Assembly: GCF_000412675.1 (NCBI RefSeq)
Contig: NC_021505.1
Span: 4,272,501-4,336,500, forward strand
Direction of reading: 5' to 3'
Source: Pseudomonas putida NBRC 14164
Lineage (GTDB): Bacteria > Pseudomonadota > Gammaproteobacteria > Pseudomonadales > Pseudomonadaceae
Length of the DNA stretch: 64,000 bases
Shown: positions 38,001 to 46,813 of the stretch, in pieces
How the letters are laid out: each line of letters opens with the position of its first letter
Position numbering within the stretch: position 1 is the stretch's first letter
Notes under the pieces: generated by a model
What the model was told of the DNA's origin: nothing
The model's input: the letters and a program-made list of their open reading frames with translations, nothing else
The model's database searches: none
Translations under genes and position numbers: made by a program

Positions 38001-38738
38001 ATGAACCCGACGCGCTACTCCACCGTGGCAAAGGACTTGATGGAAGGCATCGCCAACGGCCGCTACCCGGTGGGCAGCCTGCTGCCGACCGAGTTCGAGC
38101 TGTGCGACCTTTACAATGTGAGCCGGCACACGGTGCGCGCCGCGATCGACCAGCTGCTCAACCAGGGGCTGGTGTCACGGCGCAAGCGCGTGGGCACCCG
38201 GGTGGAGGCCAGCAGCCCGCGCGGCGGCTACTCGCAGTCGCTGGCCAGCGTGGCCGACCTGGCCCACCTGGCCGAAACCCAGCAGCGGGAAATCCAGAAC
38301 GTGCGCCATTTCGTCGCCGAACTGAGCGAAGCGGCGCGGCTGGGGCTGGTACCGGGCGAGCATTACTTCTGCGTGTCGAGCATCCGCGTCGACCGCCTGC
38401 ACAATGCCGCGCCGCTGTGCTGGACCGATGTGTACGCACAGCGCGACTATGCCGAGGTCATCGAACGGGCCCGCGAGCACCCCGACCAGCTGATTGCCGG
38501 GTTGATCGAGCAGCACTATGGCCGGGCGATCGCGGTGGTCGACCAGCAGGTGCGGGCAGTGCTGCTGACGACAGAGATGGCCAAAGCGCTGAAGGCCGAG
38601 GCGGGTTCACCGGGGTTGAAAATCATCCGCCAGTACCGCGAGGAAAACGGTGATTTGATGGCGGTTTCCGAAACCGTGCACCCGGATGATCGCTTCACCC
38701 TGGTGACCCAGATTCGCCGGGATCGCTCACCGTCCTGA
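38001..38738 (+). CDS. GntR-family regulator, HutC/UTRA subfamily
   Basis: A 245-residue regulator with a GntR winged helix (YPVGSLLPTEFELCDLYNVS, then RHTVRAAIDQLLNQGLVSRR, about 20-60) and a UTRA ligand domain behind it (RVDRLHNAAPLCWTDVYAQ; ISPG-like GSPGLKIIRQYRE near 205). The ATG at 38001 follows AGAGG; a longer in-frame start at 37935 gives residues without family match. It follows the efflux operon but may be independent. Ligand and targets are unknown. Confidence 0.85.
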   Translation: MNPTRYSTVAKDLMEGIANGRYPVGSLLPTEFELCDLYNVSRHTVRAAIDQLLNQGLVSRRKRVGTRVEASSPRGGYSQSLASVADLAHLAETQQREIQNVRHFVAELSEAARLGLVPGEHYFCVSSIRVDRLHNAAPLCWTDVYAQRDYAEVIERAREHPDQLIAGLIEQHYGRAIAVVDQQVRAVLLTTEMAKALKAEAGSPGLKIIRQYREENGDLMAVSETVHPDDRFTLVTQIRRDRSPS

Positions 38739-38751
38739 TCGTGCAACCGGG

Positions 38752-38920
38752 GCCGCTATGCGGCCCATCGCCGGCAAGCCAGCTCCCACAGGTACAGCAT
38801 TTGTCTCAAATATAGCGCGGTCCCTGAGGGGCCCCCTCACACAGGACTGCACAGCCTTCAAGCCCGGCACAACCCGTGTGGGAGCTGGCTTGCCGGCGAT
38901 GGGCTGCGAAGCAGCCCCGA
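38752..38920. repeat. REP doublet of the GCCGGCAAGCCAGCTCC family
   Basis: ATCGCCGGCAAGCCAGCTCC followed by CACAGG is mirrored about 100 bases later by GTGGGAGCTGGCTTGCCGGC and GATGGGC. It lies between the converging GntR and mexI genes. Confidence 0.85.
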
Positions 38921-38938
38921 TATTCCTGTTCCCTCACT

Positions 38939-41900
38939 TCACATGCCCAACACCCGATCGGCCTCCAGCAACTGCTGCCCCCGCACCGTGGTCACCCGGT
39001 GATCGCGCGCCAGCCAGGCATAGATGGTCGGTAGCACGAACAAGGTAAACAAGGTGCCCACCAGCATCCCGCACACGATCACCACCCCCAGCCCGAAGCG
39101 GCTGTTGGCCCCGGCGCCGCTGGCGAACAGCAGCGGCAGCACACCAAAGGTCATCGCCGCAGTGGTCATCAGCACCGGCCGCAAACGTATCTGCGCGGCA
39201 CGGACAATGGCGGCAGCACGGTCGAGGTTGTCGCGCACCTGGATCTCGTTGGCGAACTCCACCATCAGGATGCCGTGCTTGCTGATCAGGCCGATCAGGG
39301 TCACCAGGCCAATCTGCGTGTAAATGTTCAGCGTGGCCCAGCCCAGCGCCAGCGGCAGCAGCGCACCGCAGATCGACAGCGGCACAGTCACCAGGATGAT
39401 CAGTGGGTCAACCAGGCTTTCGTACTGCGCCGCCAGCACCAGGTAGATCACCACCAGGGCAGCAAGAAACGCCCACATCAAGGCAAAGCCCTCCTGCACA
39501 TACTGCCGAGATTCCGATTGCCAGTCGTGGCTGAAGCCCGGCGGCAGTTCGGCGGTGAGCTGTTCGAGAAAGGCCACGGCGTTGCCCATCGACACCCCCG
39601 GCGCCGGGATGGCCTGCAGGGTACTGGCGTTCTGCTGATCGAACTGCAGCAGGCGGTTGGGCGCCACTTCGATCTTTAGGTGCACCACCGTGGCCAGCGG
39701 CACCAGGCTGCCATCTTTGGCGCGCACATACTGGCGGTTCAGCGCCGCAGGCGTCAGGCGCTGGTCCTGGATACTCTGCGGGATCACATCATAGGAGCGC
39801 CCGAACAACGCAAAGCGGTTGAGGTATTGCTCGCCCACCAGCACACCCAGCGACTCGCCAATGGCCTGCATGCTGATGCCCAGGCTGGCCGCCTTGGCCC
39901 GGTCGACGCGCACCTTGACCACCGGGTTGTTGTAGTCGAGGTCGCTGTCCACCACGGCAAACAGGCCGCTGTCGCGGGCGCGTTGCTTGAGCACTTCCAT
40001 GGTCTGGTACAGCTCGGGGTAATCCTGGGCGCTGCGCAGCACCATCTGCACCGGCAGGCCGCCACTGGAGCCCGGCAGCGAAGCGACCTGGAAGGCGAAG
40101 ATGCTGCTGCCTTCGATATCCGCCACGGCCTGCTGCAACTGCGCCTGCACCTGTGCGGCGGAACGCTCGCGCGCCTGCCAGGCGCTGAGGTTGATACCCC
40201 CGAAACTGGCGGCCGGGCCGTCGGTGCCGTTGATGATCCAGGTGTCGGTGGTTTCGGCGATGGACTTCATCACCTGGTCAAGCTTCAGCGCAAAGCGTTC
40301 CGCATATTCGAGGCTGGCATGCTGCGGCGACTTGATGGCGGTAAGCACCGCCGCCTGGTCCTCGGGCGGCGCCAGCTCGCGTTGGGGCAGCAGGTAAAGC
40401 CAGGGCAGGCTCAGGCACACCAGCAGCGCCACACCCGCGCTGATCCAGCGATGCGCCAGGGAGTAGGCCAGCACTCGTCCATAGGCCGCGGTCAACGCAG
40501 CAAACAACCGATCAGCCATGTTGGCCATCGCGCCATGCTGTTGCCCGGGTTGCAACAGCAACGAGCTCATCACCGGCGACAGGGTCAGCGCCACGATGCC
40601 GGACACGATCACCGCCCCCGCCAAGGTCAGGGCAAATTCGCGGAACAGCGTGCCGGTCAGCCCGCCCATCAGCCCGATCGGCGCATACACAGCCGCCAGG
40701 GTAAGGGTCATGGCAATGACCGGCCCGGCGATTTCCCGCGCCCCGGCCAATGCCGCAGCAACCGGCGACTTGCCCTCTTCGATATGCCGGTGCACGTTCT
40801 CCACCACCACGATGGCATCGTCCACCACCAGGCCGATGGCCAGCACCATCGCCAGCAAGGTCAGCAGATTGAGGCTGAAGCCGAACATCAGCATCAGGCC
40901 TGCGGCACCGAGCATCGACAGCGGGATGGCCACCACTGCGATCAGCACACTGCGCAGCGAACCCAGGCACAGCCAGATCACCAGCACCACGATCAGCATC
41001 GCCTCCACCAGGGTGCGCAGCACCTCATGGATCGAAGCATCGATGAAGCGCGCAGTCTCATAGGCCAGCGCCACCTTCACCCCAGGCGGCAGGGTCTGCT
41101 GGATTTGCGGCAGCAGCTGGCGAATGCCTTCGACAATCACCAGCGGGTTGCCGGCCGGCGTGGGAAACAGCCCCAGGTGCACGGCAGGCTTGCCGTCCAT
41201 GGTAGCGCTGGTCTGGGTGGCAGCCGCGCTCAGCTCGACAGTGCCGACATCGCGCAGGCGCACCAGGTCGGTGCCATCGTTGCGGATGATCAGCTCGCGG
41301 AAGTCCTCGACCCGGGTCAGGTCGGTGTCCACCTGGATATCGGCCAGCACGTACTGCCCACGCACCTGGCCCGGCGTCGCCTGGTAGTTGTTGGCCCGCA
41401 CCGCCTGCGCCACGTCCGCTGCCGTCACCCCGCGCCCGGCCATCTGTTCGCTGTCCAGCCACAGGCGCATGGCCAGCCGCTGCCCACCGAACGACTGCAC
41501 CTTGGCCACGCCGTCGATGCCTGAGAACTGCGGCTCCACCACCCGCGACAGGTAATCGCTCAGCTCCGGGATCGACAGGCTGTCACTGGCAAAACCCACA
41601 TAAGCCACGGCGGTGGAGTCGCCTGCCGACAGCTCCACCACCGGGTCGTAAGCCTTTTCCGGCAGGCGGTAGCGCACCTGATTGACCTTGGCCATGGTCT
41701 CGGCCAGCGCCTGGGTCGAGTCGCGGTTGAGCACCATGCGCAAGGTGATCAGGCTGTGCCCCTGCTGCGACGACGAGGACAGGTAGTCGATGCCCTCCAC
41801 CGACGACACCGCCTGGGTGATCGGCTGGGTCACAAAGCCCTGCATCAGCTCGGCCGAAGCGCCGGGGTACTCGGTGCTGATGGTAATGGTGGAGCTTGCC

Positions 41901-42019
41901 AGCAACGGGTACTGACGGATCGGCAACTTGCCCATGGCAAACAGCCCCATCAGGATGATCAGGCTGCTGACCACCAGCGCCAGCACCGGGCGGCGCACGA
42001 AGAGGTCGGTAAACTTCAT
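38939..42019 (-). CDS. mexI: RND efflux pump inner-membrane subunit, MexI-like
   Basis: A 1026-residue HAE1-family RND transporter. The N terminus MKFTDLFVRRPVLALVVS, the first large periplasmic loop, the TM4 proton-relay aspartates in GLVVDDAIVVVENVHRHIEE near residue 405, and a second matching half are all visible. It resembles MexI of the MexGHI-OpmD system more than MexB. MexI exports phenazine intermediates and other redox-active compounds in P. aeruginosa. The gene overlaps mexH by four bases and both are read from the SoxR-type promoter. No outer-membrane partner gene is present here. Confidence 0.9.
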   Translation of the reverse strand: MKFTDLFVRRPVLALVVSSLIILMGLFAMGKLPIRQYPLLASSTITISTEYPGASAELMQGFVTQPITQAVSSVEGIDYLSSSSQQGHSLITLRMVLNRDSTQALAETMAKVNQVRYRLPEKAYDPVVELSAGDSTAVAYVGFASDSLSIPELSDYLSRVVEPQFSGIDGVAKVQSFGGQRLAMRLWLDSEQMAGRGVTAADVAQAVRANNYQATPGQVRGQYVLADIQVDTDLTRVEDFRELIIRNDGTDLVRLRDVGTVELSAAATQTSATMDGKPAVHLGLFPTPAGNPLVIVEGIRQLLPQIQQTLPPGVKVALAYETARFIDASIHEVLRTLVEAMLIVVLVIWLCLGSLRSVLIAVVAIPLSMLGAAGLMLMFGFSLNLLTLLAMVLAIGLVVDDAIVVVENVHRHIEEGKSPVAAALAGAREIAGPVIAMTLTLAAVYAPIGLMGGLTGTLFREFALTLAGAVIVSGIVALTLSPVMSSLLLQPGQQHGAMANMADRLFAALTAAYGRVLAYSLAHRWISAGVALLVCLSLPWLYLLPQRELAPPEDQAAVLTAIKSPQHASLEYAERFALKLDQVMKSIAETTDTWIINGTDGPAASFGGINLSAWQARERSAAQVQAQLQQAVADIEGSSIFAFQVASLPGSSGGLPVQMVLRSAQDYPELYQTMEVLKQRARDSGLFAVVDSDLDYNNPVVKVRVDRAKAASLGISMQAIGESLGVLVGEQYLNRFALFGRSYDVIPQSIQDQRLTPAALNRQYVRAKDGSLVPLATVVHLKIEVAPNRLLQFDQQNASTLQAIPAPGVSMGNAVAFLEQLTAELPPGFSHDWQSESRQYVQEGFALMWAFLAALVVIYLVLAAQYESLVDPLIILVTVPLSICGALLPLALGWATLNIYTQIGLVTLIGLISKHGILMVEFANEIQVRDNLDRAAAIVRAAQIRLRPVLMTTAAMTFGVLPLLFASGAGANSRFGLGVVIVCGMLVGTLFTLFVLPTIYAWLARDHRVTTVRGQQLLEADRVLGM

Positions 42020-43113
42020 GGCTGCCCCCCTCCGAGGTTTGCCTGCAAGCTGTCCTGCGCCACCGGCTCGACCGACATGCCGTCGCTGAGCTTCAACTGG
42101 CCAGACACCACCACCCGGTCACCGGGCGCCAGGCCGGAGGTAACCTCCACCCGCCCCTCCCAGCGCTCACCAGTGGTGACCCGCACCCTGCTGACCCGGG
42201 TACCATGCGCCGAGTCCTGAGTGGCAACGAATACTGTCTGGCCATAGGCGGCGTAGGTGATCGCGGTTTCTGGCACAGCCAATACAGTCGACGGCTGCAC
42301 AGCATCCAGGCGCACGCCAGCGTACATGCCCGGCTGCAACTGCCCGTCCGGGTTCGGCAAGGCTGCCTGCACCTGCACCAGGCGCGCCTTGCTGACCACC
42401 GGATCCACCGCCACCACCCGGGCCTTGAAGCCTTGCCCGCGTACTGCGTCCAGCGTCAGTGCCAGCACTTGCCCGACGTGCACTTCGGGGGCGGCCTGCT
42501 CGCCCAAGGCAAAATTCACATGCAACTGGCTGATGTCGGCCAGGCTGACGATGGCCTCGCCGGCGCCCAGGTATTGGCCCTGATGCACCCGCCGAATGCC
42601 CAGCTTGCCGGTAAACGGTGCGCGAATGGCCTTCTGCGCGATCAGCGCTTCGACATGCTGCAACTCCCCGCTGGCCACGTCCACGGCGGTGGCGGCGTTG
42701 TCCAGCAGCTCTTGCGACACGGCATTCATCGCCCGCAGCTTGCGGCTGCGCTGCAGCACCACTTCGGCGTTACGCAGCCTGGCCCGCAACTGCACCCGCT
42801 GGGCCTGCTCCGGTGCGTCGTTGAGCTGCACCAGCAACTGCCCGGCAGTGACCGCCTGCCCCGACTCGAAGGCGATGCGGGTAACGCGCCCCGCCGTCTC
42901 GGCCGCCACCTGTACCTGGTTGACCGCTTCCAGTTCCCCTGAAGCAAAGTTCTGCCGCGCCAACGGCACCTGCTCGGCCGTGGCAAGCGCCACCTTGGTC
43001 GCCGGCCACGCCGCCGCAGCGGGTGGCGCCGAACCGCTACCCACTAACGCATAGCAAGCAGCCAGCACACCGGCTACAGCGCCAGCCCAGGCCAGTAACG
43101 TCCGTTTGTTCAT
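42016..43113 (-). CDS. mexH: RND efflux periplasmic adaptor, MexH-like
   Basis: A 365-residue adaptor with one N-terminal membrane-spanning or signal segment (LAWAGAVAGVLAACYALVG), lipoyl halves (ESGQAVTAGQLLVQLND and ALIAQKAIRAPFTGKLG), a short coiled coil, and beta-barrel and membrane-proximal domains ending with SGLAPGDRVVVSGQLKLSDG. It pairs with the pump encoded directly downstream. It is the first gene read from the promoter at 43162-43192, opposite soxR. A mexG-like gene is absent between the promoter and this gene. Confidence 0.9.
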   Translation of the reverse strand: MNKRTLLAWAGAVAGVLAACYALVGSGSAPPAAAAWPATKVALATAEQVPLARQNFASGELEAVNQVQVAAETAGRVTRIAFESGQAVTAGQLLVQLNDAPEQAQRVQLRARLRNAEVVLQRSRKLRAMNAVSQELLDNAATAVDVASGELQHVEALIAQKAIRAPFTGKLGIRRVHQGQYLGAGEAIVSLADISQLHVNFALGEQAAPEVHVGQVLALTLDAVRGQGFKARVVAVDPVVSKARLVQVQAALPNPDGQLQPGMYAGVRLDAVQPSTVLAVPETAITYAAYGQTVFVATQDSAHGTRVSRVRVTTGERWEGRVEVTSGLAPGDRVVVSGQLKLSDGMSVEPVAQDSLQANLGGGQP

Positions 43114-43161
43114 GCACAGCTCCGATCACAGGGAAAGCGGTTGCGGGGAAGATCGGGCAGG

Positions 43162-43192
43162 ACTATAAGAGCTCAACTTAACTTGAGGTCAA
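43162..43192 (-). promoter_or_regulatory. SoxR box within the mexHI promoter
   Basis: On the minus strand a -35 TTGACC (43187-43192) and a -10 TATAGT (43162-43167) are 19 bases apart, the long spacing used by MerR-family activators. The spacer contains the dyad CCTCAAGTTAAGTTGAG, which matches the Pseudomonas SoxR box (CCTCAAG...CTTGAGG). The same dyad lies just upstream of the soxR start. Confidence 0.85.
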
Positions 43193-43197
43193 CAGAC

Positions 43198-43653
43198 ATG
43201 GCAGCGGACAACACGCGGATGCTCACAGTGGGTGAAGTGGCCAAGCGCAGCGGCGTGGCGGTGTCTGCGCTGCACTTCTACGAGACCAAGGGGCTGATCG
43301 CCAGCGTCCGCACGGCCGGCAACCAGCGGCGCTATCCCTCGCTGGTGCTGCGTACACTGGCGATCATCAAGGTGGCGCAGCGCACGGGTATTCCGCTGGA
43401 GGAAATCAAGCAGGCGTTCAGCCGCTATGCGCCAAACAGCAAGCTTACGGCGGCGCAATGGGGCGAGATGTCCACCGCATGGCGCGAAGACCTGAACGCC
43501 CGAATCCGCACGCTGGAGGCGCTGCGCGACAGCCTGGACAACTGCATCGGTTGCGGTTGCCTGTCGCTGGAAGACTGCCCGCTGCGCAACCCCGAGGATG
43601 TGCTGGGCAAGGAAGGTACCGGGGCGCGGATCCTCGAGAAGAAAGCGCGTTAG
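43198..43653 (+). CDS. soxR: Redox-sensing MerR-family activator SoxR
   Basis: A 151-residue protein with an N-terminal MerR DNA-binding domain (LTVGEVAKRSGVAVSALHFY), a dimerisation helix, and a [2Fe-2S] cluster motif C-x2-C-x-C-x5-C at Cys116, 119, 121 and 127. Oxidation by redox-cycling compounds such as phenazines turns it into an activator. In non-enteric Pseudomonas it controls a few efflux and oxygenase genes rather than soxS. It is divergent from mexHI, and the SoxR box between them shows direct control. GAGG precedes the ATG at 43198; upstream in-frame starts would place coding sequence over the operator. Confidence 0.95.
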   Translation: MAADNTRMLTVGEVAKRSGVAVSALHFYETKGLIASVRTAGNQRRYPSLVLRTLAIIKVAQRTGIPLEEIKQAFSRYAPNSKLTAAQWGEMSTAWREDLNARIRTLEALRDSLDNCIGCGCLSLEDCPLRNPEDVLGKEGTGARILEKKAR

Positions 43654-43786
43654 CCTCGCGCTCCCAAGCCATGTGCGATGCGTGATCTGCAGGTGACACG
43701 CAGACGCTTGGAACCATTGCGGCCCTTCACCGCCCTAACCCTGTGCTGTTAACCCAAAGCCGATCACAGGAAGGAACAAAGCCATC

Positions 43787-44035
43787 ATGAAACGTGAACA
43801 GATCGAAGGTGTAGCAGAGAACCTGGCAGGCAAGGCGCAGAGCGCTGTAGGCCGACTGATCGAGGATCCTGCGCTGGAAGCCGAAGGCGATGGGCGTCAG
43901 GCAGCAGGCCAGCTGACCAAGACCTATGGTGACACGCTGGATACGGTGTCTTCGTTCGTGAAGGAAAAACCGTTCGCCGCGCTGGCCATCACCGCCGCCG
44001 TCACGCTGGTGGTCTCTCGCCTGCTGCGCCGCTGA
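43787..44035 (+). CDS. Small CsbD-like membrane-anchored stress protein
   Basis: An 82-residue protein. The first part (MKREQIEGVAENLAGKAQSA, then VGRLI) has the pattern of CsbD proteins, and the last third is a hydrophobic helix (FAALAITAAVTLVVSRLL) ending in arginines, so the C terminus should sit in the inner membrane. Such proteins are induced in general stress in other bacteria, with unknown biochemical role. AGGAA precedes the ATG. It stands alone between soxR and the convergent porin gene. Confidence 0.8.
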   Translation: MKREQIEGVAENLAGKAQSAVGRLIEDPALEAEGDGRQAAGQLTKTYGDTLDTVSSFVKEKPFAALAITAAVTLVVSRLLRR

Positions 44036-44058
44036 ACAGGGCTGCGCAAGCAGGGCCA

Positions 44059-44081
44059 GGGCCGGGTACGCCATCCGGCCC
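44059..44081. terminator. GC stem between convergent csbD-like and porin genes
   Basis: GGGCCGG and CCGGCCC pair around a nine-base loop between two converging stop codons. There are no T runs, so it is at best a weak or Rho-assisted terminator. Confidence 0.4.
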
Positions 44082-44087
44082 GCGCCA

Positions 44088-45341
44088 TCACCAGATGGCG
44101 ATATCGTAGGTAAGGTAAAGGCGGTTGCTGTCGCGCCCGCGGGCAAAATCCGAACGATAGACATAGTTACGCAGCTTCACACCCAGCCCTTTCAACGGCC
44201 CGCCCTGCACCACGTAGGCAAGCTCGGCGTCACGCTCCCACTCCTTGATGCCCCCGGCACCGGAGCGGCTATTTTCGCCACTCAGGTATCGCGCCATGAA
44301 GGTCAGGCCCGGCACGCCTGCTGCCGCAAAGTTGTAGGCGTAGCTTGCCATCCAGGTCTTTTCGTCTTGCTCGATAAACTTGCCGATGCCGACGTTGCTG
44401 AACGAGTACACCGTCGCTCCGCTGATATAGGGCAGCCCTGCCTCACCGTCGAGCACTTGGTAGCCGGCACCAAGGGCATGGCCGGAATGGGCATAGGCCA
44501 CCTGCCCGCTGATCATGTCGTTATTGATGGCGCCGCCGTAGGCGGCACCGCTGTCACGGCTCTTGAAATAGCGCAGGTCAGTGCTCAGCACGCCACCGGC
44601 CAGCGGCAGCTCATGTAGCAGGCCGGCGAAGTCCTGGCGGTAGAAGTGCTCGAGCTGGCCATGGAAATAGCTCAGGCGCAGTTGTTTGCTGACGGCATAG
44701 TCGGCGCCGGCGAAGTTGAAGTCACCGGACATGCCGCCCGCATAGCCATCCAGGTACAGGCCAGTGCTGTCCGATGAATCACGCTGTTTGAAGCGGTCCA
44801 GGTGCCCCGCCGTCAGTGTCAGCCCTTCGATATCCGTGCTGGTCAGCTGCGTGCCCTGGTACGTCTGCGGCAACAGCCGGGCATCGTTATAGACCAGCAC
44901 CGGCGTCTTGGGCAGCAAGGTGCCGTGCTTGACCACAGTCTGCCCGATGCGGGCCTTCGCCGTGACCCCTGCGCTGGCGAATTCGTCCGCCGCTCGGCCG
45001 TCGTCATGCACCGGCAGCAGCCCGGTACCGCTACGCCCGCGGCCCGAGTCGAGCCTTATGCCGACCAGACCCAGTGCGTCGAGCCCGACCCCGAGCGTGC
45101 CGGCGGTAAAGCCCGACTGGTAGTCGAGCAGAAAACCCTGGGCCCACTCCACCCGCTCGCTTTTTGCAGTGGCGGCAGCACGCGCACTCATGCCCTGCTC
45201 GTCACGGAAATTCTCGTTGAAGGAGACGTTGCGCAGTTGCAGCTTGAGCTTGCTGTCATCGACGAAACCAGCGGCGCCGGCAACAGGTAAGCAGCCGCAG
45301 AGCAGGCCACAAGTGGCCCCACGGAACATGGCTCGGGACAT
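44088..45341 (-). CDS. OprD-family outer-membrane porin
   Basis: A 417-residue precursor of the OprD/OpdK family. The signal peptide ends near GAAG (about residue 22) and GFVDDSKLKLQLRN follows, the typical family start. The rest is beta-barrel with alternating hydrophobic residues and ends LYLTYDIAIW. OpdK-type members import aromatic or tricarboxylic acids such as cis-aconitate and tricarballylate. Its place at the end of an operon with a citrate-type carrier and a PrpF-like isomerase suggests a carboxylate substrate. ATG at 45341 is chosen for the signal peptide. Confidence 0.88.
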   Translation of the reverse strand: MSRAMFRGATCGLLCGCLPVAGAAGFVDDSKLKLQLRNVSFNENFRDEQGMSARAAATAKSERVEWAQGFLLDYQSGFTAGTLGVGLDALGLVGIRLDSGRGRSGTGLLPVHDDGRAADEFASAGVTAKARIGQTVVKHGTLLPKTPVLVYNDARLLPQTYQGTQLTSTDIEGLTLTAGHLDRFKQRDSSDSTGLYLDGYAGGMSGDFNFAGADYAVSKQLRLSYFHGQLEHFYRQDFAGLLHELPLAGGVLSTDLRYFKSRDSGAAYGGAINNDMISGQVAYAHSGHALGAGYQVLDGEAGLPYISGATVYSFSNVGIGKFIEQDEKTWMASYAYNFAAAGVPGLTFMARYLSGENSRSGAGGIKEWERDAELAYVVQGGPLKGLGVKLRNYVYRSDFARGRDSNRLYLTYDIAIW

Positions 45342-45385
45342 GATCGGTACTCTATTGTTGTTATTTGAATGCGTGCAGGCAGGGC

Positions 45386-46690
45386 TCAGACGAAGAAGGA
45401 CAAAGCCCCTGTGAGCAAGGCCAGCGCGGTGATCACCAGCGACGTGAGCACGGCCCACTTGAAGGTGGCCTTCTGGAAGTCACCGATGTCACGGTCGACC
45501 ATGCCCACCAGCAGCAACGTCGAAGCCACCAGCGGGCTCATCAGGTGCACCGGCTGGCCGAGGACCGAGGCGCGGGCAATTTCCAGCGGGTCGATGCCGT
45601 AAGCTGCGGCGGCGTTTGCCAGGATCGGCACCACGCCGAAGTAGTAGGCGTCGTTGGACAACACAAAGGTCAGCGGCATGCTGGTCAGCGCCACCACCAG
45701 CGGGAACCAGTGGCTCCATTCTTCGGGAATCCAGTCCACCAGGGTTTGCGCCAGGGCGTCGACCATCTTGGTGCCCGAGAAGATCCCGGCAAAGATACCC
45801 GCGGCGAACACCAGCAGCACCACGGTCATGGCGTTACCTGAATGCGCCAGAATGCGCTCCTTCTGCAGTTCCAGCTGCGGGTAGTTGATCATCAGCGCGG
45901 CGACGAAGCCGATCATGAACAGGATGGCGGCATGCATCAGCCCCATCACCAGCGCGGTCATGACGGCGATTACCAGCAACAGGTTTACATAGGCCAGCCG
46001 CGGGCGTTTGTACGGGTTGTCGCCGAGGATCTCCTTGATGTAGCAGTTGCCACCGCCGGCCTGCAGGGCGATGTTGCCGATACGGCGGCGTTCGGTACGC
46101 CCCAGCAGGAAGGCCGTGAACACCACCCAGGCCGCACCGCCGATCATGGTCGGCAGCATCGGGATGAAGTACTCGCTGGCGTCCAGCCCAAGCGCGGCGA
46201 TGGCCCGCGTGGCTGGCCCGCCCCAGGGGCTCAAGCCGCTCATGATGCTCAGCGACAGCATCGACACCGTGGCCAGGATCATCGGGTTCATGCCGATACG
46301 TTTGTAGAGTGGCAGCATGGCGGCACAGGTGATCATGTAGGTGGTCGTGCCGTCACCGTCCAGCGCCACCAGAAGCGACAGCAGTGCAGTGCCGATGGCG
46401 ATCTTGACCGGGTCGCCGTTCACCCGCTTGAGGATCTTGCGGATCAGCGGGTCGAACAGGCCGGCATCGATCATCAGGCCGAAGAACAGGATGGCGAACA
46501 GTAGCAAGGCTGCCGATGGGGCGACCATCTTCAGGCCGTCGAGCATCATCTTGCCCAGTTCGGGGGCAAAGCCGCCGATGACGGCGAAGACGATCGGGAC
46601 AACGGTCAACGCAACGATAGGCGACAGGCGCTTGCTCATGATCAGGTAGGTGAACGTCACCACCATGATCAGGCCCAGGAGTGCGAGCAT
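45386..46690 (-). CDS. CitMHS-family citrate-type transporter
   Basis: A 434-residue membrane protein with about 12 hydrophobic helices. The family features ALDGDGTTTYMITCAAMLPLY near residue 110 and LSNDAYYFGVVPIL near 345 are present. CitM/CitH proteins take up citrate or isocitrate complexed with metal ions together with protons. It is read after the DctA-like gene with a 123-base gap and 44 bases before the porin gene. Together with the porin it gives a two-membrane uptake path for a tricarboxylate-like compound. Confidence 0.88.
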   Translation of the reverse strand: MLALLGLIMVVTFTYLIMSKRLSPIVALTVVPIVFAVIGGFAPELGKMMLDGLKMVAPSAALLLFAILFFGLMIDAGLFDPLIRKILKRVNGDPVKIAIGTALLSLLVALDGDGTTTYMITCAAMLPLYKRIGMNPMILATVSMLSLSIMSGLSPWGGPATRAIAALGLDASEYFIPMLPTMIGGAAWVVFTAFLLGRTERRRIGNIALQAGGGNCYIKEILGDNPYKRPRLAYVNLLLVIAVMTALVMGLMHAAILFMIGFVAALMINYPQLELQKERILAHSGNAMTVVLLVFAAGIFAGIFSGTKMVDALAQTLVDWIPEEWSHWFPLVVALTSMPLTFVLSNDAYYFGVVPILANAAAAYGIDPLEIARASVLGQPVHLMSPLVASTLLLVGMVDRDIGDFQKATFKWAVLTSLVITALALLTGALSFFV

Positions 46691-46813
46691 GGTCTTTCTC
46701 TCTTGTTTTTATTGTGCGTGGCCGCCCGCCGGGCAGGCAGCCTCCAACCCCACTCGGTATCGCTGCGACGCTGAGTGGAATTTTAAGTCAATGTTCAGTA
46801 GTGCGAACGGGGT

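Noticed and set aside
39680..41524. A 614-codon plus-strand frame opposite mexI
   Set aside because: Gln/His/Arg-rich text with no recognisable domain, opposite an intact RND pump gene.
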